A stretch of 35,958 nt of DNA from Nitrospirota bacterium. GTDB lineage: Bacteria; Nitrospirota; Thermodesulfovibrionia; Thermodesulfovibrionales; UBA1546. Within the stretch, counting starts at the first letter, position 1. Each line of letters opens with the position of its first letter. The stretch lies in the NCBI GenBank assembly GCA_016208915.1, contig JACQXE010000016.1:1-35958 (forward strand), in the 5' to 3' direction. Below, in pieces: positions 28,271-35,958 of the stretch. The notes beneath the pieces were generated by a model. The model was given only the letters and a program-made list of their open reading frames with translations, did no database searches and had not been told where the DNA came from. The position numbers were made by a program, and so were the translations under genes.

Positions 28271-29607
28271 TGCGTGCATACGATTTGATAAAGAAAAAAC
28301 GTGACAGAACCGAGCTTTCAAAAGAAGAGCTTACATTCCTTATAACAAAATATCTTTCCAATGAAATCCCTGACTATCAGATGTCCTCTTTCCTAATGGC
28401 AGTCTATTTTAATGGCATGACAGATAATGAGACGCTGGTCTTAACAGAACTGATGCTCAATTCAGGCAGCAAACTCAATCTCTCAGATATTTCTGGGCCA
28501 AAGGTTGACAAACATTCCACAGGCGGGGTTGGAGATAAAACAAGCATCATACTTGCTCCCTTGATAGCGTCAACGAATGTGAAGGTTCCAATGATTGCAG
28601 GTAGGGGGCTCGGACATACAGGAGGCACCATTGACAAGCTCGAATCAATACCGAATTTCAGGACTAACATCTCATTACAGGAGTTTAAGGAGAATGTAAA
28701 AAATATCGGCCTTTCTATAATAAGTCAGACAGATGAGATTGCCACTGCTGATAAAAGGCTATACAGTCTCAGGGATGTGACTGCAACAGTTGAGTCAATA
28801 CCTCTGATTGCAGCGAGCATTATGTCCAAAAAACTTTCTGAAGGGATTGACGGACTTGTTCTTGATGTAAAGGTTGGCTCTGGCGCTTTCATGAAAACCA
28901 TTGAAGATGCAAGGATGCTCGCAAAAACAATGGTGAATATAGGCAATTCTATGGAAGTAAAAACAATTGCGATTATTACAGACATGAACCAGCCTCTCGG
29001 AAGGACTATTGGCAATAGCCTTGAAATAAAAGAATGCATCTCTGCCTTGAGGGGAAAGATGCCGGATGACCTGAAAGAAGTCGTCCTTACTCTCGGTTCA
29101 TGGATGCTCTATGTTGCTGATTGTGTCGCAGATGGCATATCTGTATCCCGACTTTCTGAACAATCAGTTATAAGATACAAATCAGAGCTTATGGACTTTA
29201 TAGAAAAGGGAGAGGCATTTAAAAAATTTGTTGAGTTTATTGACGCACAGTATGGTGATCCTGAGGTTGCATTTAGGCCAGGCCTGATTCCGTCTGCAGA
29301 GAAGAAAAAACATATCACGATTCCGGCAAAAGGTTACATATCTAAGATAGATGCTGAGAAGACAGGGATAGCATCTATGCTTTTAGGCGCAGGCAGAAGC
29401 CGCTATGGAGAAGATATAGACCGCTCTGCAGGCATAATCCTTAATAAAAAAGTCGGGGATCTTATAAATCATAATGAACCTGTTGCAATGTTTCACTACA
29501 ATATTGAAAATCACCTTAAAGAAGCGGAAGATATATTTATTTCAGGGGTTCAGGTAGACGAGCTTCCTCCTGATAAGAAGCCATTAATACTGGATAGTAT
29601 TATTTGA
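28270..29607 (+). CDS. pdp: pyrimidine-nucleoside / thymidine phosphorylase
   Basis: 445 residues from ATG 28270; cleaves pyrimidine nucleosides with phosphate. Motifs: N-terminal alpha domain (ELSKEELTFLI), phosphate site KHSTGGVGDKTSIILAPL (about 79-96), the signature AGRGLGHTGGTIDKLESIPN (about 110-129), SLRDVTATVESIPLI and LDVKVGSGAFMKT. The C-terminal PYNP domain ends with HYNIENHLKEAED. The ATG overlaps the queC stop (TGATG), so the two are coupled. The naming between deoA and pdp rests on family only; pdp (Bacillus type) fits length. Confidence 0.92.
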   Translation: MRAYDLIKKKRDRTELSKEELTFLITKYLSNEIPDYQMSSFLMAVYFNGMTDNETLVLTELMLNSGSKLNLSDISGPKVDKHSTGGVGDKTSIILAPLIASTNVKVPMIAGRGLGHTGGTIDKLESIPNFRTNISLQEFKENVKNIGLSIISQTDEIATADKRLYSLRDVTATVESIPLIAASIMSKKLSEGIDGLVLDVKVGSGAFMKTIEDARMLAKTMVNIGNSMEVKTIAIITDMNQPLGRTIGNSLEIKECISALRGKMPDDLKEVVLTLGSWMLYVADCVADGISVSRLSEQSVIRYKSELMDFIEKGEAFKKFVEFIDAQYGDPEVAFRPGLIPSAEKKKHITIPAKGYISKIDAEKTGIASMLLGAGRSRYGEDIDRSAGIILNKKVGDLINHNEPVAMFHYNIENHLKEAEDIFISGVQVDELPPDKKPLILDSII

Positions 29608-29618
29608 GGTGAATGGAT

Positions 29619-30449
29619 ATGAAGAACAAATCAGCAATTAAAAGATATTTGTTAGCCTTAGTTGTACTATTTTTTATTAATGGCTCTCTTTTAAATGCGG
29701 AGACTATAACAGGCAGCGGATGTTCAGTCAGCAATGTGGGTTATCTGACTGAACTTGCTAAAGAATATGAAAGACAAACAGGCATGAAAGTTTTTGTCCG
29801 CGGCGGGGGCAGCGTAATGGGCATTGAAGATCTGCGACGAGGAAAGGTTGACTTTGCAGCATCATGCAGATCAAGGGAGGAAGGCGACCCTGAAGATATA
29901 CAGTTCATTCAGGTTGCATGGGATGCATTGGTATTCATAGTAAATAAATCCAATCCATTAGAAAATATATCTGTCAACGATGCCCTTGCGATATATTCCG
30001 GCCGTATAACTAACTGGCAGCAGCTTAAAGGGGTCAATATGCCGATAAAGCTTATTATTTCCAGACCACAAAAAGGACTTTCCGGCGTTGAGGCTTCTAC
30101 AAAAAAGCTGATATTAGGCGGTAAAGAACCCGTTGTATCTTCAAACACCATCTTGGTTGCATCAACAGGTTTGGTAGAACAACTGGTTGAAGATACACCA
30201 GAAGGGTTTGCAACAACAGGCGTTACGAGCGCCAGAAAGCGCAACGTAAAGATTCTTAAAGTAAATGGAGTCTATCCCGGAAAGAAAAATATTATAGCCG
30301 GGGAATATCCTTTTAAAAGACCATTGTTTGTTCTGATACCAGGAAAACCAAAACCTGATGTCAGAAAATTTATAGATTTTATATTGAGCAAAGGCGGACA
30401 GCAGTTTATAAGTGCGTTGGGTGTGATATCCCTTACAGACGCTAAATGA
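29619..30449 (+). CDS. PstS-like periplasmic phosphate-type binding protein
   Basis: About 276 residues. Signal peptide at about 1-26 (LALVVLFFINGSLLNAE), then a type II periplasmic binding fold: TGSGCSVSNVGYLTELAKEY, GGGSVMGIEDLRRGKVDFAA, ALAIYSGRITNWQQL. This is the PBP_like_2 group typical of PstS-related proteins, with the glycine-serine loop near the start that binds the anion. I chose ATG 29619 because GAGGTGA lies 6 nt upstream; ATG 29613 would put it too close. It overlaps the histidine kinase by ATGA, so it probably supplies the sensed ligand or forms a sensor pair rather than an importer (inference; no pstCAB here). Confidence 0.85.
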   Translation: MKNKSAIKRYLLALVVLFFINGSLLNAETITGSGCSVSNVGYLTELAKEYERQTGMKVFVRGGGSVMGIEDLRRGKVDFAASCRSREEGDPEDIQFIQVAWDALVFIVNKSNPLENISVNDALAIYSGRITNWQQLKGVNMPIKLIISRPQKGLSGVEASTKKLILGGKEPVVSSNTILVASTGLVEQLVEDTPEGFATTGVTSARKRNVKILKVNGVYPGKKNIIAGEYPFKRPLFVLIPGKPKPDVRKFIDFILSKGGQQFISALGVISLTDAK

Positions 30450-32692
30450 AAATATCGCTGTATACTAAGATATCGGTATTTGTAACGCTGGTTATTCTAA
30501 TAATCAGCATTATGAGCACTTATCTTTTCACGTCAGCCCATAGTCGCAGTAAAGAAAAAGGACTGATAACAAGAGGGATAGCGCTTAGCCATGCACTGTC
30601 AAAGGCTGCTGAAGAAGGGCTTATAAATGAAAACCTTGATCTTATAAAAAAGGCGGCTTATATAATCAGGACTCCTGATGTCACCCTTGTGCAGGTGTAT
30701 TCAGACCTCTGGGAACCCATAGACTCTTACCCCTTCGATAGGCTAAAGGAATCTCCACGGCCTGAGGCTCCCGTTTATTTTATGGACAAGACGGAAACGT
30801 TTTATATTAAAGATTCGGAAGGCTATGATTTTTACAGCCCTGTGTTTTTCAAAATATCAGAAGATTCAAAACCCATGACTATTGGTTTTGTCAGAATTAT
30901 TTTGTCGTCTGCGGTAATAAAAAAGGACCTGAGGGAAATAATTGCTACCAACATCATAGTTTCGGCAATCATTGCATTCCTCGCTATTATAGCTATCAAT
31001 ATTCTTATGAAACACATTGTTATCAGGCCTGTGCTTGCCTTGCACAGAGCCGCATCTCAGTTTAAAAATGGTGTAATACCGGATGCTGTTCCTGTATATT
31101 CCAGTGACGAAATAGGCGAGTTGTCAGCAGAATTTAACATAATGAGCAAGGCAATAACAGAAAAGACAGCAGAACTTGTTAACTCAGAAAAGAAGATAAA
31201 ATCATTTTTTGAGAGGGTCGAACATGCGATATTCAGGCTTGATAAGGATGGCAACATAATAGAGGCCAACCGCAGATTCCATGAGATTTACGGAACTGCA
31301 AAGACACTCTGCTCATTATTGCTGAGCAAAGAAAAAGCCTCAGACTGCCTTGTAAGAACAACCTCAGGAAAAATGGTTCATGTTGAAGAAAAGGTGATGG
31401 GCAAGCATGGGAATGAACTCAGCGCATTGCTTTCTATATATCCAGAGACTGACAGTTCCGGCAGTGTCATCGGATATGATGGTTATATTATAGATATAAC
31501 AGACAAGAAACGTCTTGAAGGCAGACTGCTTCATGCACAGAAGATGGAGGCCATCGGCACCCTTGCAGGCGGCATCGCCCATGATTTCAATAACCTTCTT
31601 ACTGCAATTCTCGGATATGCGGACATTGTAAAAGAAGATATCAACGAATCTCATCCGCATTACAGATACTGGGAAATAGTGGAACAGGCCGCATTACGTG
31701 GAGCAGACCTTACAGGAAATCTCCTTGCATTTGCAGGGAAAAAGGCTGAACCCAGGCTAAAAGAGCCCGTAGATATAAATGGGGTAATACAGGAGATTAT
31801 AAGCCTTCTCGGCCATACATTTGATAAGGCCATATCCATTGAGACGAAGATAGCAGACAGACCCTTATATATTCTTGGTGATTCAAGCACCTTATATCAG
31901 GCGCTGCTTAATATATGCCTGAACGCAAGGGATGCTATGCCGAATGGCGGAAGACTTTTAATCGAGAGCTTTGCTTTTACGGCTAACGAGGCTTTTCTTG
32001 TCGGGCATAATGAGGCTTCCGCAGGTACTTACATCCAGATCAATATAGCAGATACAGGTACTGGTATTGATAAAAAGGTCATTGATAAGATATTCGAGCC
32101 TTTCTTTACAACCAAGGAGTTTGGCAAGGGGACAGGCCTCGGGCTTGCAATAGTTTATAGCGTGATAAAGGAGCATTGCGGATTTATAGATGTATACAGC
32201 GAACAAGGAACAGGGACTATATACAAACTATATCTCCCTGCATATGAAAAAGAAGTTATTCGGGAAGTCGCAGTGCAAGAGGCGGATGATGCCGAAATAC
32301 AAGGGAAGACAATACTGGTAATTGATGACGAAGCACCTTTAAGAAGGTTCTGCAAGGACATATTCGAAAAGTCGCAATATAATGTTATAACAGCAGGTGA
32401 CGGATTTGAGGCTATAAAGATATTCGAGGAGAATAAGGATTCAATCTCTCTCGTACTCCTCGACATGATAATGCCCGGGCTCAGCGGCTACGAGACATTC
32501 AGAAAACTTCAGGCTATTGAACCCTCTTTGAAGGTGCTTATCACCTCAGGATTCAGCAAAGATATAGGCGCTCAGTGGGAATATTGGGAATATGAAAAAG
32601 GCATTGCAGGGTTTATACAAAAACCATACAGAGCTCAGGAGCTCCTTCAAAAGGCAAGAGATGCTTTAAGATTACAGCGTCCAAAGTCATAG
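30446..32692 (+). CDS. hybrid sensor histidine kinase with receiver domain
   Basis: 748 residues. TM1 at about 8-28, a periplasmic sensor of about 140 residues, TM2 at about 172-192, HAMP at about 193-245, and PAS at about 255-350 ([20 protein letters not shown]). HisKA carries His379 in [15 protein letters not shown]. HATPase_c has the N box ([12 protein letters not shown]), G1 (ADTGTGID) and GKGTGLGLA. The C-terminal receiver domain (about 620-740) has VIDDEAP, Asp673 in LLDMIMPG, and lysine in FIQKPYR. It autophosphorylates and passes phosphate to its own receiver; no separate response regulator is nearby. It is translationally coupled to the PstS-like gene. Confidence 0.92.
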   Translation: MKISLYTKISVFVTLVILIISIMSTYLFTSAHSRSKEKGLITRGIALSHALSKAAEEGLINENLDLIKKAAYIIRTPDVTLVQVYSDLWEPIDSYPFDRLKESPRPEAPVYFMDKTETFYIKDSEGYDFYSPVFFKISEDSKPMTIGFVRIILSSAVIKKDLREIIATNIIVSAIIAFLAIIAINILMKHIVIRPVLALHRAASQFKNGVIPDAVPVYSSDEIGELSAEFNIMSKAITEKTAELVNSEKKIKSFFERVEHAIFRLDKDGNIIEANRRFHEIYGTAKTLCSLLLSKEKASDCLVRTTSGKMVHVEEKVMGKHGNELSALLSIYPETDSSGSVIGYDGYIIDITDKKRLEGRLLHAQKMEAIGTLAGGIAHDFNNLLTAILGYADIVKEDINESHPHYRYWEIVEQAALRGADLTGNLLAFAGKKAEPRLKEPVDINGVIQEIISLLGHTFDKAISIETKIADRPLYILGDSSTLYQALLNICLNARDAMPNGGRLLIESFAFTANEAFLVGHNEASAGTYIQINIADTGTGIDKKVIDKIFEPFFTTKEFGKGTGLGLAIVYSVIKEHCGFIDVYSEQGTGTIYKLYLPAYEKEVIREVAVQEADDAEIQGKTILVIDDEAPLRRFCKDIFEKSQYNVITAGDGFEAIKIFEENKDSISLVLLDMIMPGLSGYETFRKLQAIEPSLKVLITSGFSKDIGAQWEYWEYEKGIAGFIQKPYRAQELLQKARDALRLQRPKS

Positions 32693-32705
32693 CAGGGCAT
32701 TAGTG

Positions 32706-32734
32706 TTGACAAAGTATTTTTGAATCAATATATT
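32706..32734 (+). promoter_or_regulatory. near-consensus sigma-70 promoter placed for leaderless start
   Basis: TTGACA (32706-32711), 17 bp, TATATT (32729-32734). The predicted transcript start falls at about 32740-32742, inside the run of three ATG codons at 32737, 32740 and 32743. There is no ribosome site upstream. Confidence 0.65.
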
Positions 32735-32736
32735 AG

Positions 32737-33450
32737 ATGATGATGGAAGCTCGTCTGCATGAATTATATCAGCTCGGCACAGAGCTCTTTGAAAAAGGAA
32801 AATACAATGAGGCAGAGCCTGTCTTAAAAGATGTTATAAAAATAAATCCAAATTATGCGGATGTATTAAATAAGCTTGGGATAATAACCCACCTAAAGGA
32901 CAATATCAAAGAAGCAGTCGAATATTTTGAAAGGGCAGTAGAACTCAATCCCCGATATACAGAGGCATCCCTTAATCTTGTGATAGCATATAATGATATG
33001 GGCCAATTCAAACTTGCCCAGGAGGTATTTTCAAAGGCAGCCCAGATAGCACATCCAACACCTTTGGCCTTAGACCCTTTTGTAGCGGGGAAACTCGCAA
33101 ATGAGCACTATAAGATCGGCAATATCTACCTTGAGTTTGGGATGTATGACAATGCGATAGACGAATACAATAAAGCTATAAAACTCTTTCCAAAACTTGC
33201 TGACGTCTATACGAAACTTGGAATAGCATGCAGAAGCAAGGGGCAGTATGAAGATGCGGTAGTTCATTTTATTAAGGCAAAGGAGATTAATCCATCGTAT
33301 GGTCAGGCATGGGTCCAGCTTGGACTTACATATTACATGAAAGGGCTTACAGGGCTTGCCTTTGAAGAATGGGAGAGCGCCCTGAAGAGGAATCCTGACC
33401 TTAAAGAAGCCAAGACATATCTACAGCTCCTTAAAAAAGAGGAACAATAA
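32737..33450 (+). CDS. TPR repeat protein
   Basis: 237 residues, almost wholly tetratricopeptide repeats (about six): GTELFEKGKYNEAEPVLK, LGIITHLKDNIKEAVEYFER, NLVIAYNDMGQFKLAQEVF, NIYLEFGMYDNAIDEYNK, LGIACRSKGQYEDAVVHFI and LGLTYYMKGLTGLAFEEW. There is no signal peptide or membrane helix, so a cytoplasmic scaffold is likely. Three in-frame ATGs open the gene; which is used is unclear because the promoter predicts a transcript starting at them. A neighbouring ABC gene follows after 5 bp. No specific function can be named. Confidence 0.85.
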   Translation: MMMEARLHELYQLGTELFEKGKYNEAEPVLKDVIKINPNYADVLNKLGIITHLKDNIKEAVEYFERAVELNPRYTEASLNLVIAYNDMGQFKLAQEVFSKAAQIAHPTPLALDPFVAGKLANEHYKIGNIYLEFGMYDNAIDEYNKAIKLFPKLADVYTKLGIACRSKGQYEDAVVHFIKAKEINPSYGQAWVQLGLTYYMKGLTGLAFEEWESALKRNPDLKEAKTYLQLLKKEEQ

Positions 33451-33455
33451 GAGCA

Positions 33456-34436
33456 GTGCCCCTGCTTGAGATAAATTCCCTTAGTGTCTTATTCAAGACC
33501 CCGGCAACGCCGATAAAAGTAGTAAGCAATACATCTTTTGCCATTGAAGAATCCGAGGTGTTCGGTCTTGTTGGCGAAAGCGGCTGCGGGAAAAGCCTTA
33601 CAGCTCTATCTATAATGGGCATCTTACCTTCCAATGCCTATGCCGAAGGCACAATAAAGTTCAAAGGCACAAACCTTCTCAAGCTTGACAGGGAATCCAT
33701 GAGAAGGCTGAGGGGTAAAGAACTTGCAATAATATTTCAGGAGCCAATGACGTCTCTTAACCCGGTACTGACCACAGGTTATCAGATATCTGAAGTCATG
33801 ACAACACATCTCGGCTTTTCAAAAAAAGAGGCGTATAGCAGGACAGTGGAACTTCTGAGAGATGTACAGATACCATCTCCTGAAATAAGGATAAAAGAAT
33901 ATCCCCATCAGATGTCAGGAGGCATGAGGCAGAGGGTTATGATAGCAATGGCAATTGCATGCAATCCATCTCTGCTTATTGCTGATGAGCCTACAACTGC
34001 CCTTGACGTTACTATACAGGCGCAGATACTCGAGCTTATCCAGGGGCTTCGGGAAGAAAGAAAAATGTCTGTCCTTCTGATAACACACGACCTCGGTATT
34101 ATTGCAGAAAATGTCAGAAGGGTTGCTATAATGTATGCAGGCCGTATTGTTGAACTCACAGAAGTAAGCGAATTGTTTAATAACCCACGGCATCCTTATA
34201 CAGTTGGTCTTCTCGATTCGCTGCCAAAGGGAAAAGGGATACCACTCAAACCAATTCCAGGCTCTGTTCCATATCCTGACAGGCTGCCTGCCGGATGCAA
34301 ATTCTCTGACAGATGCAGCTTTGCAATTCCTGAATGCAGAGAGGAAGAACCTGAGCTGAGGAATATTAAAGAAGGCTCTGCACCGCTGCATCTTATAAGG
34401 TGCATAAGGGCAGAAGATATTACATGGAGCTCTTAA
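33456..34436 (+). CDS. dppD: oligopeptide/dipeptide ABC transporter ATPase (DppD type)
   Basis: 326 residues. Walker A GLVGESGCGKSLTA (about 37-50), Q-loop FQEPMTSLNPVL, ABC signature HQMSGGMRQRV (about 151-161), Walker B LLIADEPTTALD and the switch ITHDLG. The C-terminal oligo_HPY region (HPYTVGLLDSLP, then CKFSDRCSFAIPEC) is typical of DppD/OppD. GTG start 5 bp after the TPR gene. It energises peptide uptake with DppF. No permease or binding-protein genes lie in this window, so they are elsewhere or the pair serves other permeases. Confidence 0.9.
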   Translation: MPLLEINSLSVLFKTPATPIKVVSNTSFAIEESEVFGLVGESGCGKSLTALSIMGILPSNAYAEGTIKFKGTNLLKLDRESMRRLRGKELAIIFQEPMTSLNPVLTTGYQISEVMTTHLGFSKKEAYSRTVELLRDVQIPSPEIRIKEYPHQMSGGMRQRVMIAMAIACNPSLLIADEPTTALDVTIQAQILELIQGLREERKMSVLLITHDLGIIAENVRRVAIMYAGRIVELTEVSELFNNPRHPYTVGLLDSLPKGKGIPLKPIPGSVPYPDRLPAGCKFSDRCSFAIPECREEEPELRNIKEGSAPLHLIRCIRAEDITWSS

Positions 34437-35503
34437 GAGTAAGCGGATTAAAAAAATATTTCCCTGTCAGCAAGAAATTTGCCTCTGCGCCCCTAGTTCT
34501 AAAGGCTGTTGACGGAATAAGCTTGTCTGTTGATGAAGACAAGGTATTTGCCCTTGTTGGTGAAAGCGGATGCGGCAAGTCAACAGTTGCAAGGATTGTG
34601 CTTAGGCTCATGCCTCCTACAGCAGGAGATATTGTTTTTGAGGGAAAAAACATTTTTGAACTCAAAGGAGACTCCCTGAAAAAATTCAGGCGCTCTGTGC
34701 AGATAGTTTTTCAGGATCCCTTTGCCTCTCTTAATCCCAGAAAGACTGTGTTTGACACAATAGCAGAGCCGCTAAAGATACATAAGATAGCTGATAAAAA
34801 AGACATGAGGGACAGATGTGTTGAACTCCTGAAAAAAGTAGGACTTGGGGCTGAAGCCATGAAGCGGTATCCGCATGAATTTAGCGGAGGCCAGCGCCAG
34901 AGGATATGCATAGCGCGGGCGCTTTCTGTAAATCCGAGACTTATAGTTGCTGATGAGCCGCTCTCAGCCTTGGATGTTTCGATACAGGCCCAGATACTCA
35001 ATCTCCTTCAGGAGCTGAAGAAAGAAACTAAAATAGCGTTTCTGTTTATAAGTCATGATTTGAAGGTAGTGCATTATTTTAGTGATATAGTCGGGGTTAT
35101 GTACCTCGGAAAGATTGTTGAACATGCAAAGACAGAAGATCTTTTTGAGGATCCGCTGCATCCGTATACAGAGATATTGCTTTCATCAGCGCCAAAGATC
35201 AAAAGCGATAGATTCAGCATTCAGCGAAAAGCTCCAAGCTCCAAGCTCCAAACTCCAAATTCTCGCTTCGGTCCGCACTCGGGCGGATTCGCCGAGGAGA
35301 ACGAGTCATCGAAGGAGACCAAACTCATAACCATAACCGGCGAGGTTCCAAGCCCTATAAATATGCCTTCTGGGTGTCCGTTTCATCCGAGATGCCCGAG
35401 GCGGTTTGAGCCATGCGATAAGAGAGTGCCTGTCCTGAAACAAGTTCAGGATCAAGAGGCAAAAGGCAGGCTTGTGGCATGCCATCTGTGGAATCCGTGG
35501 TAG
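34424..35503 (+). CDS. dppF: oligopeptide/dipeptide ABC transporter ATPase (DppF type) with repeat insertion
   Basis: About 359 residues, roughly 30-40 more than usual. Walker A LVGESGCGKSTVAR, Q-loop FQDPFASLNPR, signature EFSGGQRQRICIARAL, Walker B IVADEPLSALD and SHDLKVV are all intact, and the C-terminal oligo_HPY part (CPFHPRCPRRFEPC) is present. Between HPYTEILLSSAPK and ITGEVPSPIN there is a foreign Ser/Lys/Glu-rich loop (about residues 263-300) translated from heptamer repeats. A second palindrome lies near the end. ATG 34424 overlaps dppD by 13 bp and is preferred to the GTG at 34400, as the family starts near LLRVSGLKKYFP. Confidence 0.9.
   Translation: MELLRVSGLKKYFPVSKKFASAPLVLKAVDGISLSVDEDKVFALVGESGCGKSTVARIVLRLMPPTAGDIVFEGKNIFELKGDSLKKFRRSVQIVFQDPFASLNPRKTVFDTIAEPLKIHKIADKKDMRDRCVELLKKVGLGAEAMKRYPHEFSGGQRQRICIARALSVNPRLIVADEPLSALDVSIQAQILNLLQELKKETKIAFLFISHDLKVVHYFSDIVGVMYLGKIVEHAKTEDLFEDPLHPYTEILLSSAPKIKSDRFSIQRKAPSSKLQTPNSRFGPHSGGFAEENESSKETKLITITGEVPSPINMPSGCPFHPRCPRRFEPCDKRVPVLKQVQDQEAKGRLVACHLWNPW
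35212..35330 (+). repeat. heptamer repeat and palindrome inside dppF
   Basis: Units in one phase: GCATTCA, GCGAAAA, GCTCCAA three times, ACTCCAA, ATTCTCG (35217-35265), preceded by another ATTCAGC. A GC-rich imperfect palindrome (TCCGC/GCGGA inside TTCTC/GAGAA) follows to about 35305. Translated in frame in the linker before the C-terminal domain. Confidence 0.85.
35433..35451 (+). repeat. short perfect palindrome inside dppF C-terminus
   Basis: Arms TCCTGAA and TTCAGGA with loop ACAAG give a perfect 7-bp stem. It is translated as LKQVQD in place of the usual short acidic linker before VACHLW. Confidence 0.7.
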
Positions 35504-35609
35504 TAGATTTCCGTTCGGCAAGCGGAAGAAAAGACATTTTGAAGATAGGCCAAGTCTCTTGGATTTTGTGTAGGTGTAGAGTCAATTATCTGTCCCCTCA
35601 TTTCGCCTC

Positions 35610-35644
35610 TTGACTTTTTTCATACACTATTATACACTTTGTAT
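35610..35644 (+). promoter_or_regulatory. lexA promoter region with palindromic candidate operator
   Basis: TTGACT (35610-35615) is a good -35. The -10 is less certain (TACACT at 17 bp or TATACA at 15 bp). Overlapping it, ATACA-CTT-TGTAT (35632-35644) is a perfect palindrome, preceded by a similar ATACACTAT. Overlap with the -10 fits autorepression by LexA, but the box does not match a known LexA consensus. The 35504-35609 stretch holds nothing else I recognise. Confidence 0.45.
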
Positions 35645-35649
35645 TAAGT

Positions 35650-35958
35650 ATGAAGATTAAGCTTAGTCAAAAACAAGCAGGTGCAGTTCGCTATATACGA
35701 AACTGGCTTATGCATAAGGGCAAAACCCCATCTGTGCGTGAGCTGATGACAGCGCTTGGATATAAATCCCCCAGATCGGCTGCTTTAATTATTGAGGAAT
35801 TAATCCAGAAAGGTATTTTGAGAAAGCGTTCAAATGGCGCTTTGCAGTTAATTAAAGCTATTGGCGCAGATTCAGTTCATGCCCGCACAGTCGATATTCC
35901 TTTAGTTGGTATGGTAACCTGTGGTGTTCCTATTTTGGCTCAGGAAAATATTGAGGGA
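35650..35958 (+). CDS. lexA: LexA-type SOS repressor, 3' part outside window
   Basis: 103 residues visible, running off the right edge. The N-terminal winged helix is clear: LSQKQAGAVRYIRNWLMHKG, then TPSVRELMTALGYKSPRSAA and LQKGIL-like IEELIQKGIL (about 1-68). The start of the S24 peptidase domain follows: IPLVGMVTCGVPILAQENIE (about 83-102), with the self-cleavage site at Cys-Gly instead of the usual Ala-Gly. The catalytic Ser and Lys lie beyond the window. The gene follows a 146-bp gap with its own promoter signals. Confidence 0.85.
   Translation, partial: MKIKLSQKQAGAVRYIRNWLMHKGKTPSVRELMTALGYKSPRSAALIIEELIQKGILRKRSNGALQLIKAIGADSVHARTVDIPLVGMVTCGVPILAQENIEG

Noticed and set aside
33456-35503. 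complete peptide transporter
   Set aside because: Only the two ATPase genes are present; no permease or binding protein lies next to them in this window.

Overview
This 36-kb window looks like chromosomal DNA of a Gram-negative bacterium. It carries a full set of KDO (lipopolysaccharide core sugar) genes, periplasmic chaperone and Tol/Pal-like proteins, parAB, lexA and phospholipid genes. The moderate base composition, the kdsB-pyrG-kdsA-kdsD-kdsC-pgsA-plsY order and the short palindromic and heptamer repeats resemble uncultured Nitrospirota or deltaproteobacterial relatives. That placement is inference; there is no rRNA or other decisive marker.

Left part (1-9.7 kb, minus strand): a truncated GNAT remnant, comF, a PilZ/zinc-ribbon protein, purA, serA, two neighbouring TPR/coiled-coil genes that share a 98% identical 227-bp block, a SurA/PpiC chaperone, then parB and parA. 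A lysine-rich histone-H1-like reading frame interrupted by an amber codon lies on the plus strand between surA and parB.

Middle (9.8-24.9 kb, plus strand): a tightly packed KDO/CTP operon (kdsB, pyrG, kdsA, a small secreted coiled-coil protein, kdsD) is interrupted by an 8.4-kb defence-like island. It then resumes with kdsC, pgsA and plsY. The island holds a Fic AMP-transferase with a winged helix, a beta-class adenine DNA methyltransferase, a UvrD-like SF1 helicase, a DUF3800 protein flanked by a duplicated 5' stub of the restriction gene, an SF2 restriction helicase, and a small PD-(D/E)XK nuclease. The nuclease is separated from the helicase by a single in-frame TGA. Two matching palindromes sit just before fic and look like an operator. 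The whole resembles a type III restriction-modification system with unusual extra parts.

Right part (24.9-36 kb, plus strand): a membrane TPR/zinc-ribbon protein, a PATAN/DUF4388 protein, a pseudopilin-like GspG-domain protein, queC, pyrimidine-nucleoside phosphorylase, a PstS-like binding protein coupled to a hybrid histidine kinase, a TPR protein with a near-consensus promoter placed for a leaderless start, two oligopeptide ABC ATPases (dppD, dppF), and the 5' part of lexA.

The most unexpected signal is a family of short repeats that have entered protein-coding genes without breaking them. The kdsB, queC (three places) and dppF genes each contain insertions, several built of 7-bp (or 8-bp) tandem units around a GC-rich palindrome, and these are translated as extra loops in conserved enzymes. 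A related hairpin element lies between the coiled-coil gene and kdsD.
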